From contig NZ_BMZP01000007.1 of the NCBI RefSeq assembly GCF_014652855.1, forward strand, positions 62,001-126,000: a DNA stretch of 64,000 bases. Direction: 5' to 3'. The number at the start of each line of letters is the position of its first letter. The stretch's first letter is position 1. Shown in pieces: positions 30,871 to 39,055 of this stretch. This DNA is from Novosphingobium pokkalii. GTDB lineage: Bacteria; Pseudomonadota; Alphaproteobacteria; Sphingomonadales; Sphingomonadaceae. The notes beneath the pieces were generated by a model. The model did not search any database. It was not told where the DNA came from and was given only the letters and a program-made list of their open reading frames with translations. The position numbers and the translations under genes were made by a program.

Positions 30871-31304
30871 CGCGCCGCCAGGGCGTGGGCCGCCTCGATC
30901 GCGGCGAGCGCGGCGGGCTGGTCCTGCGCGGCGGCTTGCGCCAGGAACTGCGCCACCTGGGCCGAGCGCCGTGCCATGGCCGCGTCGGCGGCTGGCGTCG
31001 CCCGACATGGGCCGGGCATCGATACTCGCCAGGTTCGCGTCTGCGGCAGGCGATGGCGCAGAGTGGCGGCGCCGTTCGGGGCGTGGATGCGGCGTTCGGC
31101 CAAGACCGTCAGCGTTTCTTCGCAGCGTTCATGCGAGGGCCGCGCCGGCGCCGCCATGCCGACGGTCTTGTGCCGCACGTGCGGCACGGCGTGGTAGTCC
31201 ACGGCATAGCGCTCGCCGCGGTGGTCCACATGCGTGCGGGTGGTGGTTGCCGGTGTCTGATCCGCCAGCGCGGCGGCCATGGCGAGGAATCCAAGCCAGT
31301 TCAT
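30867..31304 (-). CDS. Exported hypothetical protein coupled to the porin gene
   Basis: 145 residues from the ATG at 31304 (MNWLGFLAMAAALADQTPA), with a short hydrophobic N-terminus that may be a signal peptide. It contains two Cys (in HERCEETL and GPCRATP), a HRGERYAVDYHAVPHVRHKTVG stretch, and an alanine/glutamine-rich C-terminal helix. I do not recognise the family. Its stop overlaps the porin GTG, so the two are translationally coupled and probably work in the envelope together. Confidence 0.6.
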   Translation of the reverse strand: MNWLGFLAMAAALADQTPATTTRTHVDHRGERYAVDYHAVPHVRHKTVGMAAPARPSHERCEETLTVLAERRIHAPNGAATLRHRLPQTRTWRVSMPGPCRATPAADAAMARRSAQVAQFLAQAAAQDQPAALAAIEAAHALAAR

Positions 31305-31458
31305 CGTTGTCTCTCCCGCTTGTGCCGGCAAGGCTCAGGCCAAGACCTGTCCCCGCCGGGATGAAGCAAGCGCTAGCGCGCCTTGCCTTGCGGTGTGTTT
31401 CCCGATGGTGAGGTTTTCTGGATAGGGCGCCGGGCAGGGTATCTGGCTCGCGGGCATG

Positions 31459-31485
31459 AAAAAGCCCCGCCAAAGCGGGGCTTTT
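31459..31485 (-). terminator. Terminator of the tRNA-Val gene
   Basis: GCCCCGC/GCGGGGC stem with loop CAAA, 13 bp downstream of the tRNA on the minus strand, followed there by TTTTT. Confidence 0.88.
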
Positions 31486-31497
31486 CAAGAGTTTCGA

Positions 31498-31572
31498 TGG
31501 TGGGCGTAGCAAGGATTGAACTTGCGACCCCTACGATGTCAACATAGTGCTCTACCACTGAGCTATACGCCC
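31498..31572 (-). tRNA. tRNA-Val (anticodon GAC)
   Basis: On the minus strand the 75-nt cloverleaf starts GGGCGTATAGCTCAG and ends CTACGCCCACCA with an encoded CCA. Acceptor arms GGGCGTA/TACGCCC pair fully, the T-arm is GCAAGTTCAATCCTTGC, and the anticodon loop TTGACAT carries GAC. Confidence 0.95.
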
Positions 31573-31662
31573 GCACCATCGATTGTCCGTCAGCCTCTCG
31601 GCGTCGGGAGCGCCCCACTAACCGCGCCGTCCGGCCTTGGCAAGGGGGCAAATCCGGATTTT

Positions 31663-32025
31663 TTACGCGGCGCTGGCAAAGATCCGGTCCACCTCCATCA
31701 CCAGGTCGCGCAAGTGGAACGGCTTGGACAGCACGCGGGCCTGCGGCGCCTCGCGATTGGCCTTGAGCGTGACGGCGGCAAAGCCGGTGATGAACATCAC
31801 CTTGGTGGCCGGGCTGATTTCGCTGCACCGCTGCGCCAGTTCGATCCCGTCCATTTCGGGCATGACGATGTCCGACAGCAGCAGGTCGAAGCGTTCGCGC
31901 TCCAGCAGGGGAATCGCCGCTGTCCCGCGATCGACCGCCACCACGCTGTAGCCGGCGTTTTCCAACGCGCGGGCAAGGTAGGTGCGCATGGCCTCTTCGT
32001 CTTCTGCCAGCAGGATGCGGATCAT
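31663..32025 (-). CDS. cpdR: Response regulator CpdR
   Basis: Single-domain receiver of 120 residues with no output domain. The start at 32025 follows AGAAGGGTAAC on the minus strand. Phospho-acceptor Asp52 lies in DLLLSDIVMPEMDGIELAQ, acidic pocket residues are in AEDEE, and the switch region is VMFITGFAAVTLK with VLSKPFHLRDLVMEV. FITGFAAV and KPFHLRDLV are typical of CpdR, which when unphosphorylated places ClpXP at the pole and promotes CtrA degradation. Phosphorylation comes from CckA via ChpT; cckA is 13 kb upstream. Confidence 0.9.
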   Translation of the reverse strand: MIRILLAEDEEAMRTYLARALENAGYSVVAVDRGTAAIPLLERERFDLLLSDIVMPEMDGIELAQRCSEISPATKVMFITGFAAVTLKANREAPQARVLSKPFHLRDLVMEVDRIFASAA

Positions 32026-32241
32026 GTTACCCTTCTGATTTTCCATGTCGTTTTCCAGATGCACCCGGTTGGTGTGCCACGCCGCCGCCGGCGCAGGCCC
32101 GCTGCCGGGGCGCTTGTCATAGCGCCCGGCGGGTTAACAATCTTTCGGCCAGCGCCATCGGCTTGATCGAGGGCGCCGGGTGTGACCCCGCGCGGTTTGT
32201 CCGGTTGGGGTTTTGACAGAACCGGCAAAGCATTGCAGCCA

Positions 32242-33246
32242 ATGGCCATGGATGCAACCGATCGTCCCGCTCCTGATTCGTATCACCTTGGGGCAGGTGC
32301 CGAAACCACCATCAGCCACAGCGAAGGCGGAACGATCCCCGGCGAGGGCGGCCCGGCTTTTGTCTTGCAGCAGCCGGTGCCGGCGCCGATCCCGGTGGTG
32401 CTGGCCGTGCCGCATGCGGGCCGGTCCTATCCGCCCGCGCTGCTCGCCGCTATGCGCCACCCGGCCCAGGCGGCGCGGCGGCTGGAGGATCGGCTGGTCG
32501 ATCTGGTGGCACAGGCGGTGGCGCGGCAGACCGGCGCCGCGCTGCTGATCGCCCGCGCCCCGCGCGCGATGATCGACCTCAACCGGGCGCCGGATGATCT
32601 CGATCGCGAGATGATCGTGCCCGATCCGGCCCTGGCCGATTTCCCGCCGGTGCCGCGCAGCGCCATGGCCGCGCGCCGCGCGCAAAGCGGGCTGGGGCTG
32701 GTGCCGCGCCGCCTGGCGGGCCTGGGCGAGATCTGGCGCCAGCGCACCCCGGCTGCCGACGTGCAGGCGCGAATCACCGAGATCCATGCGCCCTATCACC
32801 AGGCGCTGTCGGGCGTGCTGTCCGGCCTGGCCGCACGCTGGGGGGCTGCGCTGATGATCGATCTGCATTCCATGCCCCCGCTGCCCCGCCGCGACGCGGC
32901 CGAACCGCCACCGACTTACGTGCTGGGCGATCGCTTTGGCGCGGCCTGTTCCGGCGCGCTTATGGCCACGGCCTTTGCCCACATGGCGGCCTGCGGCGCT
33001 CGTGCGGCGCACAACCGGCCCTATGCCGGGGGCTATGGCCTTGAGCGCCAGGCGCGGCGTGAGGCGGGTATCCAAGCCATCCAGGTGGAGATCGACCGCA
33101 GCGCCTACCTCGACGCTGCCCTGGCCGAACCCGGCGAGGGCTTGCCCGATGTGGTCGAGACCATCACGGGCCTGGTCCGCGCGCTGGCGAGCGACGTGGC
33201 CACGCTGGGGCAGGCCAAGCAGCGCTGGCCCCGCGCCGCAGAATAG
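32242..33246 (+). CDS. N-formylglutamate amidohydrolase family protein
   Basis: 334 residues from the ATG at 32242 (a second ATG at 32248 is equally possible). The family blocks VLAVPHAGRSYPPALL, APRAMIDLNRAP, TEIHAPYHQAL, MIDLHSMPPLP and HNRPYAGGYGLERQ are present, with the zinc-ligand type His and Asp residues intact. HutG-type members cleave N-formylglutamate in histidine breakdown, but no hut gene is nearby, so the physiological substrate is open. An N-terminal about 50-residue extension is poorly conserved. Confidence 0.85.
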   Translation: MAMDATDRPAPDSYHLGAGAETTISHSEGGTIPGEGGPAFVLQQPVPAPIPVVLAVPHAGRSYPPALLAAMRHPAQAARRLEDRLVDLVAQAVARQTGAALLIARAPRAMIDLNRAPDDLDREMIVPDPALADFPPVPRSAMAARRAQSGLGLVPRRLAGLGEIWRQRTPAADVQARITEIHAPYHQALSGVLSGLAARWGAALMIDLHSMPPLPRRDAAEPPPTYVLGDRFGAACSGALMATAFAHMAACGARAAHNRPYAGGYGLERQARREAGIQAIQVEIDRSAYLDAALAEPGEGLPDVVETITGLVRALASDVATLGQAKQRWPRAAE

Positions 33247-33266
33247 CCGCGCCGCGCTTAGCCCAA

Positions 33267-33368
33267 GAAAAAACCACCTGGAGACAAGCTCCAGGTGGCC
33301 AAGGTTCAGGGAGGAGGTGCACCAAGTGCACCAATCAAGCCGGGCCATGAGGGGAGCGCCGGCCTGAT
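33267..33368 (-). ncRNA. Candidate trans-acting small RNA with anti-Shine-Dalgarno loops
   Basis: A leftward transcript of about 100 nt is predicted from a promoter at 33375-33403 to the terminator at 33267-33298. Three hairpins are visible: a GCCGG/CCGGC stem whose 15-nt loop carries CTCCCCTC, a GGTGCAC/GTGCACC stem with a 3-nt loop, and the terminator CCACCTGGAG/CTCCAGGTGG followed by TTTTTT. Between the last two lies CCTCCTCCC, unpaired. C-rich loops of this kind occur in rhizobial sRNAs that block ribosome-binding sites (the alpha-r14 family). No protein frame here is plausible. The call is an inference from structure only. Confidence 0.6.
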
Positions 33369-33374
33369 GTGATG

Positions 33375-33403
33375 AAGATAGGCAACACTTCTGGACCATG
33401 CAA
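33375..33403 (-). promoter_or_regulatory. Promoter of the candidate small RNA
   Basis: On the minus strand TTGCAT (33403-33398) and TATCTT (33380-33375) are 17 bp apart, a strong sigma-70-like arrangement for this genome. The expected transcript start is about 33368. Confidence 0.65.
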
Positions 33404-33576
33404 GGGGGTGGCGCAGAAATTTATTGCATTTTCGGTGAATCTTTGTTTGCTGCGCGGCCCTTTCCTGAACGCCGAATACACTTCGCGTTAAGCATCGCGG
33501 CCCGCGTGGCTGATTCTCGCTCTGTTTTGCATTGTCTTGCTGCGGCTTGAAGACAGCCTTGCGGGCAATGCGGATG

Positions 33577-33610
33577 CAAAAAGCCCCCGCCGTTGCCGGC
33601 AGGGGCTTCT
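33577..33610 (-). terminator. Terminator of the SapC-like gene
   Basis: GCCCCTGCCGGC/GCCGTTGCCGGC-type hairpin (33583-33608), followed on the minus strand by TTTTTGC, 45 bp after the stop at 33656. Confidence 0.8.
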
Positions 33611-33655
33611 GGTGATTCGGTGCTGCGGCGATTCGGATGCGATCGTCGGGCCGGA

Positions 33656-34432
33656 TCAGAGCGCGGGCATCGCCACCGGAGCGGGCGCCTTGCCCTGTTC
33701 GGCCTGCATGCCGAAGATCGTGCTCATCAGGTCGAGCGAGAAGATGTGCGCATAGAGCAGCGGCAGCAACCCGCTCTGCGCCCAGCCGCGCAGCACGTCG
33801 CCACGGATTTCGCGCAGCTTTTCCTGGTTCACCATCTGGAATCCGCGATAGATGAACGGCTGTTCCACGCCGGTCTGCTGGATGGCGACTTCGCCTTCCA
33901 TCAGCAGGTTGTGCTTCTTCAGTTCGTCGATGAAGGCCTGCGTGCGCTGGCCGGCCTGCTCGAACTGTTCGCAGAACTGCAAGGCCTGCTTGGTCGCTTC
34001 GCTCGGCTGGTCGCCGTCGAACAGCGGCTCGCCGTCCTCGAATTCACCCACCAGGCCGCTCGACGGATCAAAGCACAGCGACAGGTCGTCGCTGTCGGGC
34101 GTCAGCTTGGCCAGCATGAACGGATAGCGGCGGGCATAGGCGGGCAGGTAGATCGGCTGGTCGATCTTGCCTTCGGCATTGACGAAAACGTTGACGCCTT
34201 CGTTCAGGCCCATCAGCGCCAGCGGCACGGGATTGTCGCCCGAAGCGAAGATGATGGGGAAGTGACGGGCGGCCTGCGGGAATTCTTCCACGGTCAGCGG
34301 CACGGCATGCTGGCCGATCAGCCAGGGGGCGGACTGGGCGCCGCGCGCACGCCACGTGGCGTGGTCGCGCGTGTTGAGCGGCATGAGGTCCTGGTAGAAC
34401 AGGGGCAGGTTGGCTTGCGGCGCGCTGGCCAT
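33656..34432 (-). CDS. SapC family protein
   Basis: 258 residues from the ATG at 34432 (preceded by GAGAGTT). The blocks FYQDLMPLNTRDHATW, IFASGDNPVPLALMGL, PAYARRYPFMLA, FDGDQPSEATKQAL and IYRGFQMVNQEKLREI match the SapC family, named after a Campylobacter S-layer-linked protein; the function in alphaproteobacteria is unknown. There is no signal peptide. The gene ends in a strong terminator, so it is probably a single-gene unit. An upstream open extension to 34489 is basic and unsupported. Confidence 0.85.
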   Translation of the reverse strand: MASAPQANLPLFYQDLMPLNTRDHATWRARGAQSAPWLIGQHAVPLTVEEFPQAARHFPIIFASGDNPVPLALMGLNEGVNVFVNAEGKIDQPIYLPAYARRYPFMLAKLTPDSDDLSLCFDPSSGLVGEFEDGEPLFDGDQPSEATKQALQFCEQFEQAGQRTQAFIDELKKHNLLMEGEVAIQQTGVEQPFIYRGFQMVNQEKLREIRGDVLRGWAQSGLLPLLYAHIFSLDLMSTIFGMQAEQGKAPAPVAMPAL

Positions 34433-34581
34433 GAACTCTCTCCGAAAACGATAACAGGCCCGTGGCCAGCACGGGCGCGCGCCGGGCATAAGGCCTCAAG
34501 CGGGCAGTGACAAGCGCGGGGCCGCGTACGGCTGGGGGTTTGTCGGCCCAGACGTGCGCGATTTGGCGCCCGATCAAAACG

Positions 34582-36024
34582 TCAGATGAGCTTGCCGGGG
34601 TTCATCAGGCCCTTTGGATCGAGCGCCTGCTTGATCTGGCGCAGCATCGCCAGGGCCACCGGATCGCCCAGCCGCGCCAGTTCGTCGCGCTTCAACTGGC
34701 CGATGCCGTGCTCGGCCGAGATCGAGCCGCCCCAGGCGGTGACCATGTCGTGCACCTGGCGGCTGATCGCCTTGCCATCGCCCGCTTCCCAGGTGGCGCG
34801 GTCGGCGCCCTGAGGCGCGATCACATGGAAATGGATGTTGCCATCGCCCAGGTGGCCAAAGCCGATGGCGCGGGTGCCCGGCCACTGCGCTTCGAGCAGC
34901 GGCACGGCTTCTTCCACGAAGGCCGGCATCTTTTCCACCGGCACGCTGATATCGTGCTGCACCGCCGGGCCAAGCGCGCGTTCGGCCGGGGCGATGGTTT
35001 CGCGCAGGTTCCAGAACGCCTCGGCCTGGGTCTCGTTGGCAGCCATCGTGGCATCGTCGATCAGCCCGGCCTCGAACGCCTCTTCCAGCACGCTCTGCGC
35101 CAGCTCGGGCAGGCGCTCGGCACCATCGGCATCGGCCACCAGCTCGATCAGCACGTGCCAGGGGTGATCTTCCGCCAGCGGCTGGCGCGCGCCGGGCAGA
35201 TAGTCGCGCACCGCGTCCAGGCTGTGCTGGGGCATCACTTCAAAGCCTTCCAGAGCCTGACCGGCCAAGCGTTCGGCCAGCAGCAGCAGTTCGCGCGCCT
35301 TGGGCAGGCTCTGGGTGCCGGCCCACAGCACTTCGCGCGCGGCCACGGCCGGCTCCAGCTTGAGCGTGGCGGCGGTGACCACGCCCAGCGTGCCCTCCGA
35401 TCCGATCAGCAACTGCTTGAGATCGAAACCGCGGTTGTCCTTCTTGAGCGGCACCAACTGGTTGAACACGGTGCCGTCGGGCATCACCGCCTCCAGCCCC
35501 AGCACCAGCGCCCGCATCGAGCCATGGCGCAGCACCTGCGTGCCGCCCGCGTTGGTGGAGATCAGGCCGCCCACGGTGGCCGAACCCTTGCCGCCCAGCG
35601 AGAGCGGGAAGCGCAGGCCCTTGGCTTCGGCGGCCTCGTGCAGCACCTGGAGAATGACGCCGGCTTCGCAGGTGGCGCTGCGCGTGGCGGTATCCACCAC
35701 GCGCAGCGCGTTCATGCGGCGCAGCGAGAGGACCACGGCATGGCCGGTCTCGTCCGGCGTGGCGCCGCCCGACATGCCGCTGTTGCCGCCCTGCGGCACG
35801 ATCGGCACATTGTGCGCGGCGCACAGGCGCACCAGGCCGGCCACTTCCTCGGTGCTGGCCGGAGAGGCCATGCCCAGGGCGCGGCCGGTGAAGCGCTGGC
35901 GCCAGTCGGTCAGCCAGGGCGCAATCGTCTCGGGATCGGTGGTAAAGCCCTTGGCGCCCAGCAGGGCGGCGGCGGCTTCAAGGAACGGCGCGGTTTCCGC
36001 GCGGGGTGCAAGCGTTTCGACCAT
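34582..36024 (-). CDS. FAD-linked D-2-hydroxyacid dehydrogenase (GlcD/D2HGDH type)
   Basis: 480 residues. The N-terminal half is an FAD_binding_4 (PCMH) domain with VPQGGNSGMSGGATPD, LSLGGKGSATVGGLISTNAGGTQVLRHGSMRALVLGLE and LLIGSEGTLGVVTAATLKL. The C-terminal half is FAD-oxidase_C with GFGHLGDGNIHFHVIAPQG and SAEHGIGQLKRDELARLGDP. The HxxH-type cluster and SAEHGIG are conserved in D-lactate, glycolate and D-2-hydroxyglutarate dehydrogenases. With no glcE/glcF next to it, a D-2-hydroxyglutarate or D-lactate role is more likely than glycolate oxidase. Confidence 0.85.
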   Translation of the reverse strand: MVETLAPRAETAPFLEAAAALLGAKGFTTDPETIAPWLTDWRQRFTGRALGMASPASTEEVAGLVRLCAAHNVPIVPQGGNSGMSGGATPDETGHAVVLSLRRMNALRVVDTATRSATCEAGVILQVLHEAAEAKGLRFPLSLGGKGSATVGGLISTNAGGTQVLRHGSMRALVLGLEAVMPDGTVFNQLVPLKKDNRGFDLKQLLIGSEGTLGVVTAATLKLEPAVAAREVLWAGTQSLPKARELLLLAERLAGQALEGFEVMPQHSLDAVRDYLPGARQPLAEDHPWHVLIELVADADGAERLPELAQSVLEEAFEAGLIDDATMAANETQAEAFWNLRETIAPAERALGPAVQHDISVPVEKMPAFVEEAVPLLEAQWPGTRAIGFGHLGDGNIHFHVIAPQGADRATWEAGDGKAISRQVHDMVTAWGGSISAEHGIGQLKRDELARLGDPVALAMLRQIKQALDPKGLMNPGKLI

Positions 36025-36197
36025 GGCTCCCGGCTACGCCCGCGCGCGGCTGGCAGCAATTCCTTTTTCATCGCGGGCGGGTTAAGGCGTTGTTCAAGCG
36101 TCGGCTGCAAGGCACGGCGCTTGTCGGTTCGGGTCGGGTGCCGAAGGGGGGCTCTGGCCACGAACATGAGGGATCGTAGGTTCTTGCCGATTTGCTG

Positions 36198-36806
36198 ATG
36201 CCTGGTCTGGTCCATCCTTTCGTGGCCATGGCAGCGCTTGCGGGCGTTGCCATCGGGCCTGGTGCCGTGACCCTGGCTCCGGCGGAGCATGCCCTGCTGC
36301 CGGCTGTTCAGGCAGCGCCCGCGGCCACGCTGCCCCAGCCGCTGCGCGATGAAGCCAGCGGCCCGACCAGCGAAGGCGCATCCGGCCTGCTCGATGGCGC
36401 GAACACGCCGGGGGAAGACCTGGCCGATGCCCCCTGGCGCCAGGTGCGGATCGAACAGCGCCTGATCATCCGCATCACGCCGGGCATGGGCCGTGATCTG
36501 CCGCCGCCACCGCCGATGCCCCAGCCGATGCTGGTGCCGCGTGGACGGCACGGGGTTTCCTGCGTGGCGCTGGGCGGGATCGCCGCGATCGCTCCATCTT
36601 CGTCCGACAACCAGATCGTGCTGCTGTTGCGCGATCGTCGCCAGATCGTGGCGAACCTGGAAAAATCATGCAGCGCCCGTGACTTCTACGTGGGTTTCTA
36701 TGCCGAACGCAGTGCCGATGGCATGCTGTGCACCGGGCGCGACGTGATCCATTCGCGCGCCGGGGCAAGCTGCACGATCACCCGCCTGCAACAGGTGGGC
36801 CGCTGA
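36198..36806 (+). CDS. Exported hypothetical protein
   Basis: 202 residues from the ATG at 36198, with a hydrophobic N-terminus (VHPFVAMAALAGVAIGPGAV) resembling a signal peptide. A proline-rich patch (DLPPPPPMPQPML) lies mid-protein. The C-terminal half (VSCVALGGIAAIAPSSSDNQIVLLLRDRRQIVANLEKSC...DFYVGFYAE...DGMLCTGRDVIHSRAGASC) has four Cys that may form disulphides. I recognise this only as a type recurring in sphingomonad genomes, without known function. Confidence 0.65.
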   Translation: MPGLVHPFVAMAALAGVAIGPGAVTLAPAEHALLPAVQAAPAATLPQPLRDEASGPTSEGASGLLDGANTPGEDLADAPWRQVRIEQRLIIRITPGMGRDLPPPPPMPQPMLVPRGRHGVSCVALGGIAAIAPSSSDNQIVLLLRDRRQIVANLEKSCSARDFYVGFYAERSADGMLCTGRDVIHSRAGASCTITRLQQVGR

Positions 36807-36829
36807 ACGCGGCGTCTGCGCGGCTTTCC

Positions 36830-36858
36830 TTGACTTTCCGGCAGGTTTCGGCATAGCG
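36830..36858 (+). promoter_or_regulatory. Possible promoter of the DEAD-box helicase gene
   Basis: TTGACT at 36830-36835 and CATAGC or ATAGCG 16-17 bp later, leaving an untranslated leader of about 120 nt. Long leaders are common for cold- or autoregulated RNA helicases. The -10 match is only fair. Confidence 0.35.
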
Positions 36859-36982
36859 AGCCCGCATTGAGTGTCGGGCCGCGGATGGTTCGGCCCCGGT
36901 GGTTTTGGCCCATGGCGGCGGCGCGCATTCGGCGCCTCGTTGCCAGGCGGGAGAGCCGCCCTGCTTTCGGAACATTACCCGC

Positions 36983-38422
36983 ATGAAGTTTGCCGATCTC
37001 GGCCTCTCAGACGAATTGCTTAAGTCGGTCACGGATGCCGGCTATGACGAGCCGACTCCGATCCAGGCCCAGGCCATTCCCTCGGTCCTGATGATGCGCG
37101 ACATCATCGGCATCGCCCAGACCGGCACCGGCAAGACCGCCGGCTTCGTGCTGCCGATGATCGACATCCTCGCCCACGGCCGCCGTCGCGCGCTGATGCC
37201 GCGCTCGCTGATCCTGGAGCCGACTCGCGAACTCGCAGCCCAGGTGGCCGAGAACTTCGAGAAGTACGGCAAGAACCACGATCTCAAGATGGCGCTGCTG
37301 ATCGGCGGGGTGCAGATGGGCGACCAGGTCAAGGCGCTGCAAGAAGGTGTCGACGTGCTGATCGCCACGCCGGGCCGCCTGATGGACTTGTTCGAGCGGG
37401 GCAAGATCCTGCTCACCGGCTGCGAACTGCTGGTGATCGACGAGGCGGACCGCATGCTCGACATGGGGTTCATCCCCGACATCGAATCGATCTGCTCCAA
37501 GCTGCCGGCGCAGCGTCAGACGCTGCTGTTCTCGGCCACGATGCCGCCGCCGATCAAGAAGCTGGCCGACCGCTTCCTGTCGAACCCCAAGTCGATCGAA
37601 GTCGCACGCCCGGCCAGCACCAACACCAATATCGTCCAGCACAAGGTGAAAGTGGCGGCCCGTGCCAAGCGCGAGGTGCTGCGCCATCTGCTGCGCACCG
37701 ACAACGTCTCGACCGCGATCGTGTTCTGCAACCGCAAGACGACCGTGCGCGAACTGGCCAAGAGCCTGAAGAGCCACGGCTTCTCGGCGGGCGAAATCCA
37801 TGGCGACATGGACCAGTCGGCCCGCAATGCCGAACTCCAGAAGTTCAAGGACGGCGGCATCAACATCCTCGTCGCGTCCGACGTTGCCGCGCGCGGGCTC
37901 GACGTGAAGGGCGTGAGCCATGTGTTCAACTTCGACACGCCGTGGCATCCGGATGACTACGTGCACCGCATCGGCCGCACGGGCCGTGGCGGTGCCACCG
38001 GCCGCGCGTTCACGCTGGTCAGCCCGGAAGACGCCGAGGCGATCGAGAACGTCGAAAAGCTGACCGGCAATCCGATTCCAGTGATGACGCTGGAGATTGG
38101 CGCGCCCGAAGCCGAGGAACGCCCGGCCCGCAAGACCCGCGACAAGGCTGAAAAGCCCCAGCGCGCGGCCAAGGCGGAAAAGGCGGCGCCGGACAAGGCA
38201 GCACCGGAAAAGCCGGCGCGCCGCAAGAAGGACAGCGCTCCGGCGCCCCGTGAAGAGGCGCCTCGCGAAGAGATCGCTCGCGAGCAGCCGCGTTACGAGG
38301 AACCCCGCCGCGATCGGGGCCAGTCGAACGAGCGCCGCCGCGACTATCGCAGCGAACCGCCGAGCGCGCCGGGCGAATGGAACGGTCCGATCCCCGGCTT
38401 CCTGCACGTTTCCGCGCTTTGA
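36983..38422 (+). CDS. DEAD-box ATP-dependent RNA helicase (RhlE-like)
   Basis: 479 residues from the ATG at 36983. It has the Q motif (MKFADLGLSDELLKSVTDAGYDEPTPIQAQAIP), motif I AQTGTGKTA, Ia EPTRELA, motif II VIDEADRMLDMGF, III FSATMP, and C-terminal VI HRIGRTGRGG. The last about 120 residues are a low-complexity K/R/E/A/P tail that should bind RNA. The RhlE-like group is inferred from VIDEADRMLDMGFIPD. The role is probably ribosome assembly or mRNA decay. The next gene begins at or within its stop. Confidence 0.93.
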   Translation: MKFADLGLSDELLKSVTDAGYDEPTPIQAQAIPSVLMMRDIIGIAQTGTGKTAGFVLPMIDILAHGRRRALMPRSLILEPTRELAAQVAENFEKYGKNHDLKMALLIGGVQMGDQVKALQEGVDVLIATPGRLMDLFERGKILLTGCELLVIDEADRMLDMGFIPDIESICSKLPAQRQTLLFSATMPPPIKKLADRFLSNPKSIEVARPASTNTNIVQHKVKVAARAKREVLRHLLRTDNVSTAIVFCNRKTTVRELAKSLKSHGFSAGEIHGDMDQSARNAELQKFKDGGINILVASDVAARGLDVKGVSHVFNFDTPWHPDDYVHRIGRTGRGGATGRAFTLVSPEDAEAIENVEKLTGNPIPVMTLEIGAPEAEERPARKTRDKAEKPQRAAKAEKAAPDKAAPEKPARRKKDSAPAPREEAPREEIAREQPRYEEPRRDRGQSNERRRDYRSEPPSAPGEWNGPIPGFLHVSAL

Positions 38423-38967
38423 ACCGACCGCGCCGTTTCCACGCGGCGCGGCTGTCCCTGATCCTGGCGGCGCTGGCCGTCGGGATTGGTGGCCTTGCCT
38501 GGACGGTGCATCAGGCCGCGCGGGATGCAGAGGCCTCCGCGGTGCCTGTCGCGCCGGTGGCGATCACGCTCAGCGGGCGCGTCACCGATGCCGCGCACCT
38601 GCTTTCGCCCAGCGATAGCGCGGCGCTCGATCGCCAGCTTGCCGAATTTGAGCGCCACACCGGCCACCAGATGGTCGTGGTCACCGCGCCTGGCCTGGGC
38701 GGGGCCGATATCGCCACGTTCACCCGCGCGCTGGGCAACGCCTGGGGCATTGGCCGCAAGGGCATCAACGACGGTATCATCGTGCTGGTGGCTCCGGTGG
38801 ACCGGCAGGCCCGCATCGCCGTGGGCGACGGGCTGCGCGCGCGGCTGACCGACCAGGATTGCGCCGCGATCCTGCAACAGCGCATGGTCCCGGCGTTTCG
38901 CGAGGGGCATTATGGCCAGGGCCTGCGCGCGGCCGTCGCCGCGATCACCGCCAAGCTCCCGGACTGA
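38419..38967 (+). CDS. TPM domain protein with N-terminal signal anchor
   Basis: About 182 residues if translation starts at the TTG at 38419, which overlaps the helicase stop (TTGA); an ATG at 38377 is in frame but lies inside the helicase gene. A basic N-terminus (NRPRRFHAARLS) and hydrophobic LILAALAVGIGGLAW form a signal or anchor. The rest is a TPM_phosphatase (YgcG-like) domain: RVTDAAHLLSPSDSAALDRQLAEFERHTGHQMVVVTAP, GIGRKGINDGIIVLVAPVDRQARIAVGDGL. TPM proteins are linked to photosystem and envelope maintenance. The function here is unknown. Confidence 0.75.
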   Translation: MNRPRRFHAARLSLILAALAVGIGGLAWTVHQAARDAEASAVPVAPVAITLSGRVTDAAHLLSPSDSAALDRQLAEFERHTGHQMVVVTAPGLGGADIATFTRALGNAWGIGRKGINDGIIVLVAPVDRQARIAVGDGLRARLTDQDCAAILQQRMVPAFREGHYGQGLRAAVAAITAKLPD

Positions 38968-38993
38968 TCTGCAACAAGCGGAAATCCCGTGGC

Positions 38994-39011
38994 GTTTCAT
39001 CAAGGTGTCAT
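38994..39011 (+). promoter_or_regulatory. Pho-box-like direct repeat before phoD
   Basis: GTTTCAT-CAAG-GTGTCAT: two 7-bp half-sites at the 11-bp period of the PhoB consensus CTGTCAT-N4-CTGTCAT, matching 5/7 and 6/7. It lies 45 bp before the phosphatase ATG, so control by phosphate starvation is likely. Confidence 0.6.
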
Positions 39012-39055
39012 CAAAACGGAATTGTAGAGGCCATCCCTTTTGCCAGGATGATGCC

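Noticed and set aside
33300..33365. Plus-strand GGAGGAGG ribosome-site-like sequence with a following ATG
   Set aside because: The frame after it is very short and the sequence is better explained as the complement of the sRNA's C-rich loop.
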